In this document: one piece after another, positions 1 through 12,676 of the stretch
How positions within the stretch are numbered: the first letter of the stretch is position 1
Layout: each line of letters begins with the position of its first letter
DNA from: Camarhynchus parvulus
Lineage: Eukaryota; Chordata; Aves; Passeriformes; Thraupidae
DNA length: 64,000 bases
Reading direction: 5' to 3'
Assembly (NCBI RefSeq): GCF_901933205.1
Contig: NC_044572.1
Span: 76,381,465 to 76,445,464 of the forward strand
Notes under the pieces: generated by a model
The model's input: the letters and a program-made list of their open reading frames with translations, nothing else
Databases searched by the model: none
What the model was told of the DNA's origin: nothing
Position numbers and translations under genes: made by a program

Positions 1-1755
1 TGACATGGTAACAAGGAACAAAACACTGTGTCTTACTGGACTATGAAGTCACTGAGAATACTTACTGAAGTAGCTTTCTTAAAAGGTCTCCTACAGATGC
101 AAAGGAGGATAAAAATCCTCCTCTTTAATAGCTACTGCTCATATAAGCTTTCTTCTCTGCTTTCAGGCATTGACCAAGGGAAATCTTTAACCATTCCTGA
201 ATGAGCTCAGTTTTTATCTCAGTGCACAACCTTTATTTAAACTTCACAATCTAGAAGAAAACCATGGTGACTCAGGAGCTGCTTCATGATCTATTCAGAC
301 TTCCTTTTATGAACAGCCATAAGAGGTGAGAGGCAGTGGCCTGGGTGAGGCCAGAGCATGCAGTTTTCTGATAGCATTGTGAGTGAAGCAGAACTTGCTG
401 TTGGAGATTCAGTGCTCAGTCAGTCAGGCATTCCTTCACACACAGGTGAATGCGGCAGTCTGGAGAGTTAGACTTTCAGAACATCTTTGTGACAGCAAGA
501 TAGAAGAAAGGCATGGAGGTCCTTTGTAACCAATAACTTTCCACACATTACAAATTGAGTAGAAATTAATGCATTGTCTTCTCAGCTTCACTGTGGGAAC
601 TCTCTCTTTACAGTCAGAATGCTCAGAAGCTGTAGCCAGGTTATGTGCTCTTTTTTTGCAGAGAAAAAGAGAAGTGAAAAGAATTTCTATTGGTGAAAAG
701 AACTATTTCATTAAACAATTTTTGGAGTTTAGCATGAAATTCAAATTATAAATTCGAGTGTTTTTCTACGAACATTTGAAGAAGTATTCATTTTGCTTTT
801 CAAGGTTTCACCTTGAAAATGTTTCTAGATGCTTCTAATTGACTAGAATTTCAGTTGCTATAACAATGCTATCAAGATTGTATAAATCTTTCAACAAAAA
901 TATAAGAAGTCCAAGATGATGTTTCATGTTCCAAGGTCCTGAAATTTCCTTCTTTGAAATAAGTCCAATATTGTTCTGATGAACAATAATAGATCTTTAT
1001 CTTAAAATTCTTCCAGATTTGACCTTTAAAGTATATTCTCTTTCTACTTCTCTGCTTGCCATATTTCAAGAAACTTCTTTCTTTCTCTGGTTGAAGATTT
1101 TAGTAAAATCATCAGTAAGGATACAACATTCTGCCTTTAGTACAGTTTCCTTGCAGTTGTGATAGTAGTTCACTGTAGTCAGTTTTGTAAAACTAAATAA
1201 CAATAATAATAATATATTAACAATATGGCGAAAGCTTTGAGGACTGTAGCTTTACTTACAATGTTTCCTACTTGGTGCATCCTTTCTTGATAATCTCACT
1301 CTCTCTAAAGCAAACACTCTTATTCAGAAAAACTTTCTTCTCTCAAAGCCAAGTTATTTTCATTAAAAAACTCAGTCGGAAAATTGAATGTTATTATTTG
1401 GAAGTCCTGCCTTGATATGTTGAAGGAATTTTCAAGCAGATATGCTTCCATTTTCCTTTTTGGGATGATGTTTTGTTGAAATCAGATCAAAGAAGCATCA
1501 TCTCTTTCCTTGACAGAAAAGTTTATTATGGCAGTCATGACATACAGTGTTTTGTTCTCTCTGAGAGTATAAATTGCAATAATAAGGTGTCTAAGGAGTA
1601 TTTTCAATTGAAAAGACTTGACTTTGCAGTGGGAAAGCTAAGCTTTTGTCAGAAAGTGGATGTTTTGGGAAAATCTTGTTTAGTGGAAAACTCAAGTTGC
1701 CATTAAAAATAAACCTGGTATGCTTTTCCAATCTGTTTTATTCTCCATTGCTTTT
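1..1755. other. No recognisable gene or repeat
   Basis: Unique AT-rich DNA. A pyrimidine-rich acceptor-like site ends at 168 and an AG|GTGAGA donor-like site lies near 326, but every frame between them is interrupted. At most this could be a non-coding exon. Open frames here are short and unsupported. Confidence 0.5.
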
Positions 1756-1759
1756 CACT

Positions 1760-1840
1760 TTTTGTTTGTTTGTTTGTTTGTTTTTGTTTGGTTTGTTTGG
1801 TTGTTTTTTTGTTTTGGTTTGGTTTGGTTTGGTTTTTTTG
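1760..1840. repeat. (TTTG)n / (GGTTT)n microsatellite
   Basis: The tract starts with about five TTTG units, continues as imperfect T/G repeats and ends with four GGTTT units near 1814-1833. The apparent open frames across it on both strands are translations of the repeat. Confidence 0.9.
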
Positions 1841-2737
1841 TCTTTTCTGGCTTCTTACAGCAGTTCTGATTTTAAAAGGCATGATGGAGGGGATGAAACA
1901 ATTAGAAAACTTATTCCCTTTTCTTTTAAAATAGTCTTGAAATATCCACATAATTGATCAAATATCTAGTTAGGGTATCTAATGGTATAATCTTGTTGCA
2001 AGTGCTCTCAGTTCAGTCTGCTGAACTTGCACAAAGGCTCTGCAAGACCTCTACTGAAATCCTTTCATTAACCAGAGGCATAATATGTGCAGCGCTTCTT
2101 TCTTACTGTCATCTTTTACTTAACAAGTAGCAATTAAGTATATTCTTCTCAGTTCCCTAAAGAATATAACAACCAATGAGATATCTGTTGCATTCTGTGC
2201 CTTTTAATGCAGTAAAATGTTCATAACTAGTATTTTTATTGCTAAGAAAATAAATAATGACAGATTGTTTCTTTCTCCGTTTTCATCCCTGGAATTCAAC
2301 AGTGTCCCAGCTACCGTGTTTCTTTCTGGCTTGAAATATTCAGTTTTATAGATACCATGTATCATTACTATTAGTTAAAGTAACTGAAGTAGAGTCTTAG
2401 TGAACCTGTGTGTTATTATGCATGCAGAACATATAAAGGACCAATGCTTTGAACTTTTAGTATTTAATGTGTTGTCGTGGATGTTTTAAAATGTGGAGGC
2501 ATTTATTACAGATAATGTAAATACCAAAGCAATTCTGATTACTTTATTTTCACGCTTACTTGTCTTTAAGGTCAAGCAGCAAAAGTGTGCTTTTAAAAGA
2601 GACTTGCATGACAACAAAAGGGAGTGAGAGGAAGAAGAGATTGTTGATTCACATACGTCTTTTTAGCCAAGAGAGATCCTGAGATACTCTTACTTCATTT
2701 GTTTATGTGACAAGAAAGCAAACAAAAATCGAGGGTA
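1841..2737. other. No recognisable gene or repeat
   Basis: Unique AT-rich sequence. The 5' half expected for the LTR fragment that follows is not recognisable here, so it is either deleted or too diverged to see. Confidence 0.5.
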
Positions 2738-2983
2738 ATTTTTAACTATTATGCATGATGGGACCCTGCTCTCCTGGAGATGGCTGAACACCTGCCTGCC
2801 CATGGGAACGGGTGAATTAACTCCCCATTTGGCTTTGCTTGCCTGCATGGCTTTTGGTTTCCCTATGAAACTGTTTTTGTATCAATCCATGGGTTTTCTA
2901 CCTTTTACCCTTCCAATCCTCTCCCACTGATAGGGGAGTGAGCTTTGTGGTGCTCGGCAGCTAGCTGGGATTAAACCATGACA
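2738..2983 (+). mobile_element. 3' part of an ERVL-like solo LTR
   Basis: The block contains the phrase GGAGATGGCTGAACACCTGC, a diverged polyadenylation region (CCTATGAAACTGTTTTTGTA) and a terminus TTAAACCATGACA. These match the 3' half of a common avian LTR group known from recall. A related copy lies at 52967-53363 and shares the GATGGCTGAACAC and TGAATTAA/TGAATGAATTCC stretches in the same order. The upstream half is missing, so this is a truncated remnant. The minus-strand open frame over its end is a shadow. Confidence 0.75.
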
Positions 2984-3538
2984 CCAAATAAGACTCCTGG
3001 TCAGGTTAAACATGCCAGAAATCCAGCTGGGCTGTTGCAAAACCTGTTGGAACATCCTGATCAAATCCTGGGACTGTGCAAAGTGCAGAAGATGTCTCTG
3101 CTAGACTTCTAGTGTGGCTCTACTGGGTAGAAATACACTCACCATAGTATTATATTGCATGAAGGAAATTAAAACTAATAAAAGAAATTCTAGCATTTCA
3201 ACAGCATTTTAACATTCATCATGCTACTAACAGACACTGTTAGTAGCACTGGAGATTAGCGGAGCTTCTTTATGCCATAGCTTCATGCTAGATAAAATCT
3301 ATACCAAAAGTATGCTAACAGTCAAAGAGAGCAAGTGTGGGCCTGGGTGGGAGGAAGGAAAGTAAAGGGAAACCTCTATCTTCACATTGAAGCCATCCTA
3401 TTCAGCAGAACAATCACAGTGCAGCTGCCTAAGCTGCTACTGTAAGCACTATATTTTGCCAAAAGAGCCTCAGCAAATAAGTTTTAACTATGGTATAAGA
3501 CACCCATAGCTGTATGTATACATATAACCACATAAAAG
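2984..3538. other. No gene seen; contains a perfect short hairpin
   Basis: Unique DNA. The only notable structure is the inverted repeat at 3222-3248, listed separately. Confidence 0.5.
3222..3248. repeat. Perfect 12-bp inverted repeat, 3-nt loop
   Basis: TGCTACTAACAG at 3222-3233 is followed by ACA and then by its exact reverse complement CTGTTAGTAGCA at 3237-3248. No gene or mobile-element end is visible around it. Confidence 0.9.
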
Positions 3539-3927
3539 TGTCACCATTAGGTCAGACGTGGCATCGACACATGTGATCGGAGTCCAAGAAGAAAAGGTTT
3601 TTATTCTGCGTGTTCACCAGCTATATACTCTGAACAAAGCATGACCTTCAGTCATTAATTACATCAAATAACTTATTATATTCATTGGTGCAAAGTAATT
3701 AGCATCAATAAAATTGGCAAAAATTTTACAGAAATTTAATAAGGCACATATACACATCTACTTAGGCATGTAGCCTAGCTCACAAAAATTTTCATGTATC
3801 TTTTCTAATCTGTTCCCATGCTGACGGCCTTGTCTTCTTCCTTGCTATGGATGCACTTGAAAATCATCAATTGTTATTTCTTCTTTTAACTCAGCTTTGC
3901 TTGCAGGCCAGCTGTCAAGCCCCTCCA
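3539..3927 (-). mobile_element. Solo LTR, ERVK/alpharetrovirus-like layout
   Basis: Read on the minus strand, the block starts TGGAGGGGCTTGACAGC and ends GGTGACA. In order it carries a CCAAT box (3684-3688), a TATATA box (3622-3627), and an AATAAA polyadenylation signal about 20 bp later (3600-3605), then a short U5. TATA followed closely by AATAAA is the arrangement of short-R avian retroviral LTRs. Near-identical direct repeats flank it: CATAAAAG at 3531-3538 and TATAAAAG at 3928-3935. They are longer than the usual 4-6 bp and low in complexity, so the exact ends are uncertain. No internal viral sequence is present. Confidence 0.65.
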
Positions 3928-6900
3928 TATAAAAGTAAATTCAACAGATGTTTAATGGATCCATTTAGTTCTATGATGATTGAAGAAAATCACAAAAAGG
4001 CTGGCAAAACTTTATTCAACAAAGAGTGTGCTTACTGCAAAGAGAGGAATATGAATGTAACACATTTCTGTGTGGTTTTTTTATAACTAAGACACAGAAT
4101 ATCCTTTAGTTATGGTCTCACTGTTTTCTGTCAAGTGTTTCAATGTTTGAATTCACGTGGAGATAGATATATAGATATACACTGAAGTAGTGTATGAAAG
4201 CACAGAGTTTCTTACTTCAAATGACAGGACTAGTGGAAACATGCTGAACTTTGGTGGTATCTGGAGACAAATATCAATAACATATTCAAAAAGATTTGAT
4301 CTGTTTAGATATGCAGCCTATGGATACTGGTCTTTAATACATTACATATAGTCCCCAAACTTCAGATTCTGTACTTTGCACTATACCTCATGTACACTGT
4401 CTCAAAATCCAGACCATAATTTCCTCAACAAATAATTTCAATGCAACACACTGCTTGTAACTGCAAGAGATACACTAAAGGAGATAAATCTGCCAAATAT
4501 ATTTCAGTTTTCTCCTGTCTCTAATATACTTCTGTGTGTATGCTGAGTCAAGAGCACAATTTTTGAGCTCTTATCTCAGTGAAGGTAAGCCATACATCAG
4601 TTAAGGAAGGAAAAAAATAAACCTTACTGAAGTGCTGAACTTGCTTTTACTTTAAGTAGAGCTACTTGCCTGGTTGCCAGAAACACAGAAAAGGTTTTTT
4701 AAACTAGGGCAGATTTTGTAATACAGGCACTAGGTGTTCCTTCTTGCAGGTTTTCATAATCTCTGGCACTGTGATTTCTTGGTCATAAATGTATCTTGCT
4801 AACTAAGATGCTGCAGGAAATTGTGGAAAGATTGAAGATATAGTTGGTTGCAACATGTAAATGTATGCATTGAGTAATAATTCATTACAGGAAAGTGATG
4901 TTAAGAACAGAGAAAAAGTTAAGTTTTTTTAATTATGTGGTTTTCTTCTTAGCAGAAAATAATGTAAAACAAAAGCCAACCAGGGTCCCTACTCTAAGAA
5001 TGTTTGAGCAACTTAAAACTAGTTTTTCTGGGAAATTATAATTAATAATCATATAAATATAATATATCTAATATAAAATTTTCCAATTTCTATAATTTTA
5101 TAAGGTTTTTACCATATCTAGATGTGGACAGGTATAAGAGCAGAATCAAAAAGTTTCCAATTGGAAGACACATCATTTAAAGAAGTACTTGTATAGGACC
5201 ATTGAATCAAAATTCCTGATAAATCAGAATAGCCACAAGGGATGGTTATGTTGACCATGGTTTTTTACCAAAATTATTTTAAAGATGTTAAGTAAGCATC
5301 AGCAAATAGATTAATAAATGCCAGTTGGAATTGCTGCTCTGGGATGTGATTTGCCTAGCTGTAGGCTATTTGTTGAGTATTAATTAAATTAAGTAAAAAC
5401 TTGCTGAAAGTTTAAGGCCCTAATAGGAACTGAATTAGTTTATTAGCTGCCTGCAGGCAGACAATTATTTCCATGTCATCATCGTTTATTTTGTCCTGGT
5501 TTTTTGTGCATTAAGGAACACTCTGCTGAATATTAAATATATGATGATATTCTCATCTACATCATTTAGGAAATTGTTTCTCTCAGCTCCATGACTGTCA
5601 ATACATGCCAACATGTCTGAGAAAGAATTCAAATTTGATTTTTTTTTTTTGCCATATTCAATTCAGTATGTCATTTATGATTTATACCAGAAACTGGTGT
5701 TAAGAAACGGAAGGGTCCATCTACCTGGAGTGGCAGCTACAAGGACAGTGTAGCCTTGTTTCCCACTTCTCTGTAGAAGCAGTGCCTTTACTTGTCTCTG
5801 CCTCACCATTTCCACTTTTTTTCACCTCTCCAAGGCATGTGACACAAAGGAGCTAAAATGCTGCTTTGAGGCAGAAAGGAGGACATTTCAGTGAAAAGGG
5901 AGGTTACACTAAAACTCATCAGCCAAGTTTTATGCATGTGAAAGAAGAAACAGAAATGCATACGCAGATATTTATTTACAGCACAGTCTACCACTGGGCA
6001 GACAGGAAAGAAGAACACAGTAATGGTTTCAAAAATGGCTTTCAAGACCCAGTTGCGAGCAGCAAGGCCAGGTTTTCCAACAAAGCCTGAATTAAAGATG
6101 TAGCTGCTATCTCTCTCATATTTTCCATTTTTTAAAAGTTTAATTCAAGTTTATTTTAGGTAAGTACAATTCCCCCTTACTGAACATTTATGTCCCATCT
6201 GAGGTCTGTGATGTTTTCCGATTTACAAGTGAGTGTTCATGGGAGTGGTGTGGAAGCGCTAGTGGATTACGTGAAAAAGAAATTGTAGAGAATACCTGAA
6301 ACACTGAATCACTTTAGTAAGTAGTGGCTGTACTTACAGTTAGGACTGGGAGAAATCAATATTCTAGGTACCCCTGTGAACCATACTTTGGACACAATAA
6401 TAAAATGAATTTCAAGAACATGGACTTATTTCCCATCTGGAAAAAAATAAACTTGCAGATGAATCACAGGAATACACCTGGTTTTGTCCCCTGGGTGTTT
6501 TTTTCCTCAGGGCATTTTGCCCCCTGACCTAGGCTAGTCTGAGTTAGATTTAAATCATTTAAAGCATTGGGAAATGTCAGGTTCTGAGTGCCAGTTGCTC
6601 AGGTCACAGATGCACACATATTCTTCCATATTACTTCATAACATAGACATAGAAAGGGTCACTTCATGGATATGGTCCCTTCTAGGAGTGTAAGAGGTCA
6701 AGCTTCCACATAATTACTATGGTTTACTAACAATAATGAATTCTTTTTAAGTCATATCTGGTTAAATTACAAAATGCCTCAAATTAATAGTTTGCTCAGC
6801 TCTATTTTTAAAAAAGAAAAAGTGTTTCTCAGATTGTTTAGAAGTTCAGATTAAGTTCCTCTAATCTGTCAAGTTTTTGCAAATAAAATATGCCTCATCC

Positions 6901-8901
6901 AATTTAGCCAGTGCTGCACTATAGAAAAGTATTAGTTTTGTTCAAAGTAAATTATTCTTATCTTCAGACAAGGGATTTTTCTTCATGTAGAAGGTAGTAC
7001 ATGATTAGATGATTTAAGTTCAAAGTAACATTTTAGGTTCAGCTATTAGTCTAGCCAGAAAAGCTCAAAATGGGTTTTTGTTTCAGTTCCAGATGACTTC
7101 TTGGTTTGATGAAGGGTCTCTTCTGTTAAAAGCCCCAAAGAAAGTAAAGCATTAGAGTACCTTTGGCTTATGTAAGGAGGCAGTGCTCTCCACAAAAGCA
7201 TAACAAAAACACCCAAAAAACTCACCTTGTCTGTTACTACCAAGCAGGCTGTGGTTTCAGTAGCTTCCATGACTCAGTCAGGCTGTCACTTCTAAAGAGC
7301 GGCTGCAGCAGATGAGGAGCCTGTTGTCTTCACATAATCCTGATGAGTCACACTGTGACACCCTGTGAACCTGATATGCAAAATCCTGCAGTCCTACATT
7401 GTAAGAGTCCACGCAAATCCTTTGTCAAATTTTATCTACATGAATTTGTAGACTGAGAGTTCTGCTTTGATTGGTATATAATCATAGGCTTACAGGCAAA
7501 ACAATCCCCTTAACAACAGTATTCTTTTTGTTCCATGTTTAAGCCTTGCAAAGTTGAATTTTGCCAGTGGTTTTGATGATAATATATAAATAGGATTGCA
7601 TTTGATGCTGGGTTATTTTAAAAGGTCACTGAGTCATGAACTGTTTTACATTGAACAGGAGACATAACTTGAGATTTTCAACAATCTATTGGAGCCCTAG
7701 TAAAAGGGGCTGAGGTTTTGTACTGAAGTGTTGTCAGAACTGGTTTGAAGCTCAGAGAACAAGCTCCTTGATTTCTACTGCTTTTTACACAGATGTTGAA
7801 AACAATGTAGCTTTAATCTGAGAGGGGATTGTGAGTCAAGTTAATGTATTTGTTTAGTGTCTCTGTTTTGAATCCAAAGGCTGAAGCTAATGGTATTGCT
7901 AGACTCATTAATGAGAACAGGTGGGAAGCAGAGAGAGTATGTTTAATATTTCCCTGTAAAGGGAGGAAAAATCTGAAAAAGAAGTTTCTTGTGGCTGGGT
8001 GAACTTCTAGCCTAGTTTCTAGAAAGAAAACATTTGTATTTCTAAGTATGTATAAAAATGGTGCTATGAAACAGGAGGGAGTTTGTTGGCCTTCTTTAAT
8101 GTATTCAGCAATACAGAAGTCTCAGTAGTTGAGCTACAGCATAAATCCACAATGAAATATCTGACATGAAACCATTATGTATATTAAACAACATCTGATG
8201 GGCTTGTATTTCCAGGCATATTCTTGCACAAAGTAAAATCTGAGGTCAGATTTGTTGCTTATTCACAAATTAAACCCTGACTTCTGCGCTAGCACTCCCA
8301 AAAGTGTCTGAAGTTCTTGCAGGACAAGGTGTGAGATGACTCAGGCTGGAAGGCCAAGAAAGGATGTGGGTAGCTGCAGCTTTTGAAGGGGATGGTATTG
8401 ACTGTGAGAATACTCGTGTTTCAGAGCTTAGTCAAGCAGATGATCTTTAACAGCTCGAGGGCTCTGCAGTGGGCAACCTACTGGATAAGAACTTGTGCTA
8501 TTTTCATTTGGGAGGTGGCAACAAGGATCACTGTTTTATGACTGAGTCTGGTGTGTGCCACCTCAACGGGAGGAACATGCCAAACTGGAACTTGTTTTTT
8601 CAGATCAATAGTAGCCAACAAGGTTATTAGGAAAAGGCAAATGATCAGCCTGAGAAAAGGCATGCGATGAAACCATATATAGTTGTAATCAGATGGCTTT
8701 ATGAAACTTCTTTTGGGAAATACTAGAAATGTCTGAGATAATCATAATTTAGATATTAATACAATGAAATCTGAAGGCATAGCTGAAGGTTGTATAGGTA
8801 TGTGGGATTTAATGCTAAGCTAACTGCATGAAGGAACTTTAAAAATAGTTTTTAGCAGTAGGGGATTCCAAGTAATATGTAAAATCTGTCCAATGTCCTG
8901 C
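3928..8901. other. Long unique stretch, no supported gene
   Basis: No CR1, LTR or convincing exon was recognised. The open frame at 3847-4086 has a hydrophobic N-terminus resembling a signal peptide, but its 5' third lies in the LTR above and no splice or family evidence supports it. A cluster of four AP-1-type motifs at 7270-7838 is listed separately. Confidence 0.45.
7270..7838. promoter_or_regulatory. Cluster of four AP-1-type motifs (TGASTCA)
   Basis: Exact TGASTCA heptamers occur at 7270-7276, 7344-7350, 7630-7636 and 7832-7838. An octamer-like ATGCAAAATC lies near 7377. Roughly one site per 8 kb would be expected by chance, and I count fewer than twenty in the window. The density suggests a possible enhancer, but conservation and chromatin data are absent. 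Confidence 0.2.
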
Positions 8902-8952
8902 ATATGCTATATTCTAATATATGCTATATTCTAATATATGCTATATTCTAAT
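8902..8952. repeat. 17-bp tandem repeat, three copies
   Basis: ATATGCTATATTCTAAT occurs three times head to tail without a mismatch, followed by a partial ATT. This is a small minisatellite. Confidence 0.95.
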
Positions 8953-8954
8953 AT

Positions 8955-9965
8955 TCCTTTGTCTGACTTGCTAGGATGACCCAAGATTTCTTTATTAAAT
9001 TTAGCTGAGATAAATCTTTCTTTCTCTAAGCTGGCATAACCAGAATGTGCTTTATTTTTTCTAGTATTATATTCAATTTGCTATAATTTACATGTTATAA
9101 ATGATGAGAATTTGGGTTATTTAAATTTCATTATCTTATTGCAAATAATTTGGTAATAACGCAAAGGCTTCCCTTTTCTTTCTTTTACAAGGTACATGTC
9201 CAATTGCATTTCTTCATTTGAATAAAAAACTAATAATAATGAATAATATCATTACCTTGACTATAGTGAAATATGCAATTATTCAGATCCTGGTTCATGT
9301 CTGAATAGACGAACAGTTTAAAAAACAGGGAGCAGAGTAATATAGATGACATAACACATCATGCTCAGGACAGAATTAATTTCCACCATGATATTGAAGT
9401 TGAATATTTTCTCTTTATCACAGAATTATGCACTTAAATATATAGTGTTAATCAAATTAAGTATCATGTAAGGTCAGGGACTATCTAATCTGTGTAAATT
9501 ATAAAGAAAATTATTATAGTCTATATTTCCATTGTCTTTTTCAAGCTAGTGATATTTGCCTTTTTTTGGCATGTAAATGAGCATGTTTTAACTCCAGAAT
9601 TTTAGAAGTTCCACAGAAGTATATTTTTCTCATTTAGATTTTGTAAGAATTGCCAGGAATGTTTGGGGATTTTGGTGACCAAATGCACTGATTCCTGGAA
9701 CTGACAATGCTCTCAGTCTAGAGGAGTGGTGCCTGCTTTGCCTGTCATCATTCCTTCTCCTTTTCCTCATTTTCCCTCAGAACATAAATAGATAAACAAG
9801 TAAAGTGTAACCATGATTTGTGTTTAGGCCCCCTTTCTTTCTTTGTCTTCTCCTTTGTGTTGTGAAAGCACACAAAAAATGGAGCTATAACTAAAGCAGG
9901 TTAATGATGTCTGATTTGCCATTCATTTTTTTTATAGGCTATAAGTTACTTCTTTGATACATCAG
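8955..9965. other. No recognisable gene or repeat
   Basis: AT-rich unique DNA up to the 3' end of the next CR1. Confidence 0.5.
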
Positions 9966-11525
9966 CATAGAATTATTAAGGATGTAAAAGACTTACAAGA
10001 TCAAGTCCATCCTTTGAGTGAACACCATCACCAACTAAATCATAGCACTAAGTGCCAAGTCCACTTGTGTCTTGAACACTTCAAGGGATGGTGACTCCAT
10101 CATCTCCCTGGTCAGCTCAGTCCAATGCTTAACAACCCTTTCCATAAAAATAATTCTTCCTGATCTCCAGCCTGAGACTCCCCTGATGTAGCCTGAGGAT
10201 ATATACTCCTATCCTGTTGCTAATTGCCTGGGAGGTTGACCCTCACTCTGCTACAACCTCCTTTCAGGTAGTTGCAGAGAGCGATAAGGTCCCCCTTGAG
10301 CATCCTTTTTTCCAGCCTCAACAACCCCAGCTCCCTCAGCTGTTCCTCATATAATTCATTCTGCAGGTCCTTCACCAGCTTTGTTGCCCTTCTCTGTGCA
10401 TGCTGCAACACTTTATCTTCCTTGAACTGAGGGTCCCAAAACTTAACACAAGATTTGAGATGTGGTCCCACCAGTGCCAAATACAGTGGAAAATCACTCT
10501 CCTGGTCCAGCTGGCCACACTATTCCTGATATAGGCCAGGATGCCATTGGCCTTCTTGGCCACCTGGGTACAGCTGGCTCATGTTCAGCCACTGTTGACC
10601 AGTACTCCCAGGTGCTTTTCCACTTGGTTGCCTCCCAGCCACTGTCCCCAGCCTGTAGTGCTGCATGGGGTGTTCACAACGCAAGGGCAGGACTTGGAAT
10701 CTCACTTTATTGAACAGCACACTGCCTCAGCCCTTTGATCCAACCTATCCTGATCCTTCAGCAGAACCTTTGTGCCCTTCAGCGGATAAACCATCCTGCC
10801 CAGCTTAGTGTCATCTGTGGACTTACTAAGGGTACACTTGATCCTCTCATCCAGATCATCCATAAGTATATTGAGCAGCACTGGGTGGAATATAGAGCCT
10901 TGGGGAATACTCCTAGTGACTGCATACCAGTTGGGTGGAACTCCTTTTACCACCACTTGGCCTGGCCATCCAGCTAGTTGTTACCCCAGTGAAGAGTGGA
11001 CCTTTTCAAGCCATAGGCTGACAGCTTTTCCTGTGAGAAACAATGTCAAGGGCTTTGCTGAAGTCCAGGCAGGCAACATCCACAGCCTTTTTCTCATTCC
11101 TTAGGCAGGTTATTGGGTCATTAACAGAGATCAGGCTGGTCAAGCAGGACCTGACTTTCTTAAACCCATGCTGGCTGGGTCTGATCCCTTGGTTGTCCTG
11201 TATGTTCCATGTGATTGCACTCAAGATGATCTGTTCTGTAACCTTGCCTGGCACCAAGGCCAATCTGGCAGATCTGTAGTTCCCCAGATCCTTCTTCTGG
11301 CCCTTATTGTAGATGGACATCACACTGACCAGTGATCTGGGACCTCCAGTCATGTGGGACCTCCCTGCTTAAGCAGGACTATTATAAAGGATGGAGAATG
11401 GTTTGTTGAGCTCTTCTGACAGCTTCCTAATACCCTCAAGTGAATTCCATCCAGCCCACAGATTTGTGAGTACCTAAGTGGCACATCAGGTCACTTACAA
11501 CTTCCTCCTGCATTGGTGCAGATAC
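9966..11525 (-). pseudogene. CR1 LINE fragment with broken reverse-transcriptase ORF2
   Basis: A CR1 non-LTR retrotransposon, 5'-truncated and reading right to left. Its 3' UTR begins on the plus strand at CATAGAATTATTAAGG, a typical CR1 tail. Minus-strand open frames carry recognisable ORF2 pieces in the right order. Positions 11353-11006 give the RT fingers/palm (KKDLGNYRS, SQHGFKK, DFSKALDIVSH). Positions 10956-10702 give the palm (RSIPQGSIFHPVLLNI and the catalytic block KSTDDTKLG, where the usual first residues are altered but the aspartate pair remains). Positions 10480-10220 give the C-terminal region ([26 protein letters not shown]). The three pieces are in different frames, so several frameshifts have killed the element. 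The endonuclease domain is absent. Confidence 0.92.
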
Positions 11526-12447
11526 GCTTTGGGTGGGCTATTGATTTCACCACCAAAATGCTTGGATGAACTTCCAGGAAAATTGTAATTAGTGTACCTT
11601 GTTTTCCAAATTGGTGGAAATCATTGCGCTGTTGGCATAGTAGATGTGGTATACAAGCTAAACAATCATCTTATTTAGTGGCAGGCAGGAAATAAAATGA
11701 TTTCTGCAAGAATTCTTGGGATAGACCCTCACCCCAGCGCTGGAAGAGCTCAGATCTGATGATTGTCAAGGCATGGTTCTGAGCAGAACTGTTTGACTAC
11801 TGAGGGTACTGTAAAGGATGGTTATGAATTAGAAAACTGTACATGGAACTTCGAGAGCTGGTGACTCTTTGTTTTCATTTCTCTTGTAATAGAAGTTATG
11901 TGTCTTTTTAAACTTGTTTATTAAAAAAATCATATTAATATATTGCTGAAATACAACAGTTCTGTTTCTTACCAGTTTTTCAAATAACTCTCTGCATTTT
12001 ATGAAATGCCATTATGGTGCTCTATGTTGGTGTTGATCTTACTGCTTGTAGCTTTCTATATTTGCAAATGTGTTGAAATCAGAATAATTTTTACCAATTA
12101 TTTTTAGTGTACTGCATAAATAGCGATATAGTGTATGATTTTTTTCATGTGGTGTTTTGAGTTTGTTTTATTGCTGATCCAGTTTAACTTGTTTGGTCTT
12201 TTATTGAAAAGTGATTTTGGTACACTTTGCTACCATTTATTCATTAAATGCAATTTAAATATGAATCTTAATAATTTAGTAGACAGGTTGCATTAGTTGT
12301 TAATTTCCTTTATTTCTTTTAATTCATGTTTTCTTAGCAAATCAACAGCTGTGTTACCTCTTAATGAGGGTTTCTGTGCAGGACAGAAAATTGCATCACT
12401 CACTCTACTGGAAAAACAAGTACATTCTCATACTGGCAGAAATTTTC
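11526..12447. other. No recognisable gene or repeat
   Basis: AT-rich unique DNA between the CR1 and the first solo LTR of family A. Confidence 0.5.
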
Positions 12448-12649
12448 AGCAGCTGTCGTCGGTTGGACACAAGGTTTTCGGGTGAAGGAAGAGACGAGAT
12501 GGGCTCCATGATCAGAAGGCTTGATTTATTATGTTATGATATATATATATATATTACATTATAACTATACTAAAAGAAAAATAAAAAGAGAGTTTCCAGA
12601 AGCTGCTAACTACCTAAGAATAGAAAGTAAAGAATGATCAACAAACCTT

Positions 12650-12676
12650 GCTCTCTCGGACTGTGTCCGAGAGAGC
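12650..12676. repeat. 11-bp perfect hairpin inside LTR A copy 1
   Basis: GCTCTCTCGGA and TCCGAGAGAGC flank a 5-nt loop CTGTG. The equivalent place in copy 2 (about 30794-30808) has only a weak CTCTC/GAGAG pair, so the strong stem is specific to this copy. Confidence 0.9.

Noticed and set aside
1646..1957. Open frames on both strands rich in Phe/Leu/Val or Lys/Thr/Gln/Asn
   Set aside because: Translation of the TTTG/GGTTT microsatellite.
3847..4086. 79-codon frame with a signal-peptide-like N-terminus
   Set aside because: The first third lies inside a solo LTR in antisense, and no partner exon or family resemblance was found.
8902..8952. Regular repeats as a possible CRISPR-like array
   Set aside because: The three 17-bp units are contiguous with no spacers, and the genome is eukaryotic.
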